A stretch of 64,000 nt of DNA from Bacteroidota bacterium (lineage in GTDB: Bacteria > Bacteroidota > Bacteroidia > Bacteroidales > JAAUTT01): NCBI GenBank assembly GCA_023429135.1, contig JAEYWD010000019.1, forward strand, positions 1 to 64,000, given 5' to 3'. The notes under the pieces are model-generated. The model did not search any database. It saw only the letters and a program-made list of their open reading frames with translations, and had not been told where the DNA came from. A program made the position numbers and the translations under genes. Positions 62,654-64,000 of the stretch are shown here, one piece after another; the stretch's first letter is position 1, and the number at the start of each line of letters is the position of its first letter.

Positions 62654-64000
62654 TTATTGGAATCGTGAAATAAAAAGTTGATCCTTTCCCTATTTCAGAT
62701 TCGACCCAAACTTTCCCTTTAAGTAATGCAACCAACTCTTTTACTATTGCAAGTCCTAATCCTACGCCACCAATTATCTCTCTGTTTTTATTTTCAACTT
62801 TTCTGAAACGGTCAAAAATCACTTCCTGGTCTTCTTTCTTAATGCCAATTCCAGTATCTTTTACGTAAAAAAGCAGGTAGCTTTCGTTATATCTTTTACA
62901 ACCGAAAGTTATAGAACCTGAGTTGGTGTATTTTATTGCATTGTTAATTAAATTGGTAATAATTTGCTTTAACCTGAGTTTGTCGAAATAGAAGGTTAGT
63001 AAATTTATTTCAGGGTCAATCAAACTGTAAAAATGTAACGAAGTTTCCTTATGCTTATATTTTTCGAATTCTATGTTGTAAATAAAAATAATTTCATCAA
63101 GAAAAGAGCTGAGGTTCTCAAGTGAATAATTTAATTTGACAGGACCGTTCTCCATTTTTGAAAGATCCAGTATATCATCAATTAACGAAAGCAGATTATT
63201 ACAACTGGAACTAACCAGGGTGGTATAATACGAAATCTCCTCTTTCGATAAAGTTTCCTCCTTAAGGAGCCAAGTAAATCCAACTATTGCGTTCATTGGA
63301 GTCCTGATTTCGTGCGACATATTCGCTAAAAACGAAGCTTTTAGTCTTTCCGATTCTTCGGCCTTGTTTTTTGCTTCGATGAGTTTTTGTTCGTTGTCTT
63401 TTAACTCCTGAATGTTAATTTCCAGTTTCTCAAGAAAGTAATTAAGATAATTGCCAAGCTCTTTAAGTTCGTCGTTAGTGGTGATATTGGTTTTTACTTT
63501 AAGGTTGCCTTCGGCAGCAATTCTTATGGTCTTTACCAGTTGGTCTATTGGTTTTGTTATGGATTTACTTATCAACAAACCAACGATTATGGAAAAAAGA
63601 ATTCCGCCAATGGTAATTAAACCGATGTAGAATGCTGATTTATTTAATTCTTCGAAAATTTCTTCTTTGGGAATGCCTACACATAATATCCACCCATTAT
63701 GTAGTTTATAATAAGCCAGGACTTTAACCTGCTTACCTAGTTCGTACTCGATAATTCCGGTTTGTTTACCTATATGGGAAATTGAATCTTTTATGAAACT
63801 GAATTTTCCGCCTTCAATGTTTATGATATTCTTGTTCTGATATTTTGGGTGATAAATAAAATCGAATTGATCATTAAAAATCCAGAAATAACCGGTTTTA
63901 TAAAGGGTTATTTTTTCGATATCTTTTTTAAGGTTATTAAAATTGATATCAGATCCCAGAACTGCAATTACCCTGCCCTTGTCGTAATAAGTACGGGCAT
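62628..64000 (-). CDS. dCache sensor histidine kinase, partial (N-terminus outside window)
   Basis: At least 456 residues; the frame runs open to the window edge, so the start is missing. The visible order is the end of a periplasmic Cache-like sensor (about the first 130 residues, with VIAVLGSDINFNNLKKDIEK and GWILCVGIPKEE), a membrane helix (FYIGLITIGGILFSIIVGLL), HAMP (SITKPIDQLVKTIRIAAEGN), a coiled coil, the HisKA box FLANMSHEIRTPMNAIVGF and the HATPase domain (NLINNAIKYTNSGSI, DTGIGIKKEDQE, GVGLGLAIVKEL). No receiver domain follows; the stop is at 62628. A shorter frame starting at a TTG (63578) is only part of this gene. Confidence 0.92.
   Translation of the reverse strand, partial: ARTYYDKGRVIAVLGSDINFNNLKKDIEKITLYKTGYFWIFNDQFDFIYHPKYQNKNIINIEGGKFSFIKDSISHIGKQTGIIEYELGKQVKVLAYYKLHNGWILCVGIPKEEIFEELNKSAFYIGLITIGGILFSIIVGLLISKSITKPIDQLVKTIRIAAEGNLKVKTNITTNDELKELGNYLNYFLEKLEINIQELKDNEQKLIEAKNKAEESERLKASFLANMSHEIRTPMNAIVGFTWLLKEETLSKEEISYYTTLVSSSCNNLLSLIDDILDLSKMENGPVKLNYSLENLSSFLDEIIFIYNIEFEKYKHKETSLHFYSLIDPEINLLTFYFDKLRLKQIITNLINNAIKYTNSGSITFGCKRYNESYLLFYVKDTGIGIKKEDQEVIFDRFRKVENKNREIIGGVGLGLAIVKELVALLKGKVWVESEIGKGSTFYFTIPIITDQKSTS

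Noticed and set aside
1..64000. CRISPR array, tRNA, rRNA, prophage or integrative element
   Set aside because: No regularly spaced repeats, cloverleaf sequences, rRNA blocks, integrase or phage structural genes were found on either strand by reading.

Overview
The window comes from a Bacteroidota genome, most likely Bacteroidales or Marinilabiliales. The evidence is three complete ECF-sigma / FecR anti-sigma / SusC / SusD cassettes, Bacteroidota-type -7 boxes (TAnnTTTG), lipoprotein signals of the SusD type, AT-rich intergenic DNA with weak ribosome binding sites, and a Bacteroidota-style SPOR lipoprotein. The taxonomic level below phylum is inference; no rRNA is present. I found no tRNA, CRISPR array or intact insertion sequence.

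Region 1 (1-7030) is housekeeping: a small SRP RNA, a pabB-pabC-DUF3108 operon, a phosphofructokinase whose active site is of the PPi type, a SPOR lipoprotein, a dihydroorotate-dehydrogenase-like protein, and an unusual fusion of a nucleotidyltransferase with a GHMP sugar kinase.

Region 2 (7190-50413) is a run of three polysaccharide-utilisation loci (PULs). PUL 1 (7529-16045) has sigma, anti-sigma, SusC, SusD and a nucleoside-type MFS permease, but no glycanase. PUL 2 (16310-40624) is a rhamnogalacturonan-I locus: GH2, a DUF4450 protein, a CE12 rhamnogalacturonan acetylesterase, a PL11 rhamnogalacturonan lyase, two GH105 unsaturated-uronyl hydrolases, a sialate-O-acetylesterase-like esterase and a GH95 enzyme. 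These would deacetylate and cleave the backbone, import the oligomers through SusCD, and finish them in the periplasm. PUL 3 (41579-50413) carries one lipoprotein GH30 enzyme, probably acting on beta-1,6-galactan. A PIN-domain toxin-antitoxin pair sits between PULs 2 and 3.

The most interesting signal lies in the three gaps between anti-sigma and susC. Each has a TAATA(A)CTAAC motif, a two- or three-codon mini-ORF, and then a hairpin just upstream of susC. Read on the plus strand every hairpin has one A-C mismatch; read on the minus strand that mismatch becomes a G-U pair and the hairpin is followed by a U-rich run. This looks like the intrinsic terminator of a short antisense RNA complementary to the susC leader. 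In two cases a minus-strand TAnnTTTG box shares the A of the susC start codon. A fourth, orphan copy of this arrangement may lie at 7186-7272. Cis-antisense RNAs of this kind (DonS) are known in Bacteroides fragilis PULs, so this is a candidate family in a new setting rather than a wholly new idea.

Region 3 (50414-64000) is mixed: a GlcD/GlcF-type FAD and Fe-S oxidoreductase, a truncated REP-associated transposase next to a perfect 28-bp palindrome, an HU-like protein, a LytS/LytR two-component system, a lactonase gene broken by two single-base frameshifts, two metallo-beta-lactamase-fold proteins, a DUF3267 membrane protein, an alpha/beta hydrolase, and the C-terminal part of a dCache histidine kinase running off the end. 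Several families of palindromic intergenic repeats are scattered through regions 2 and 3.
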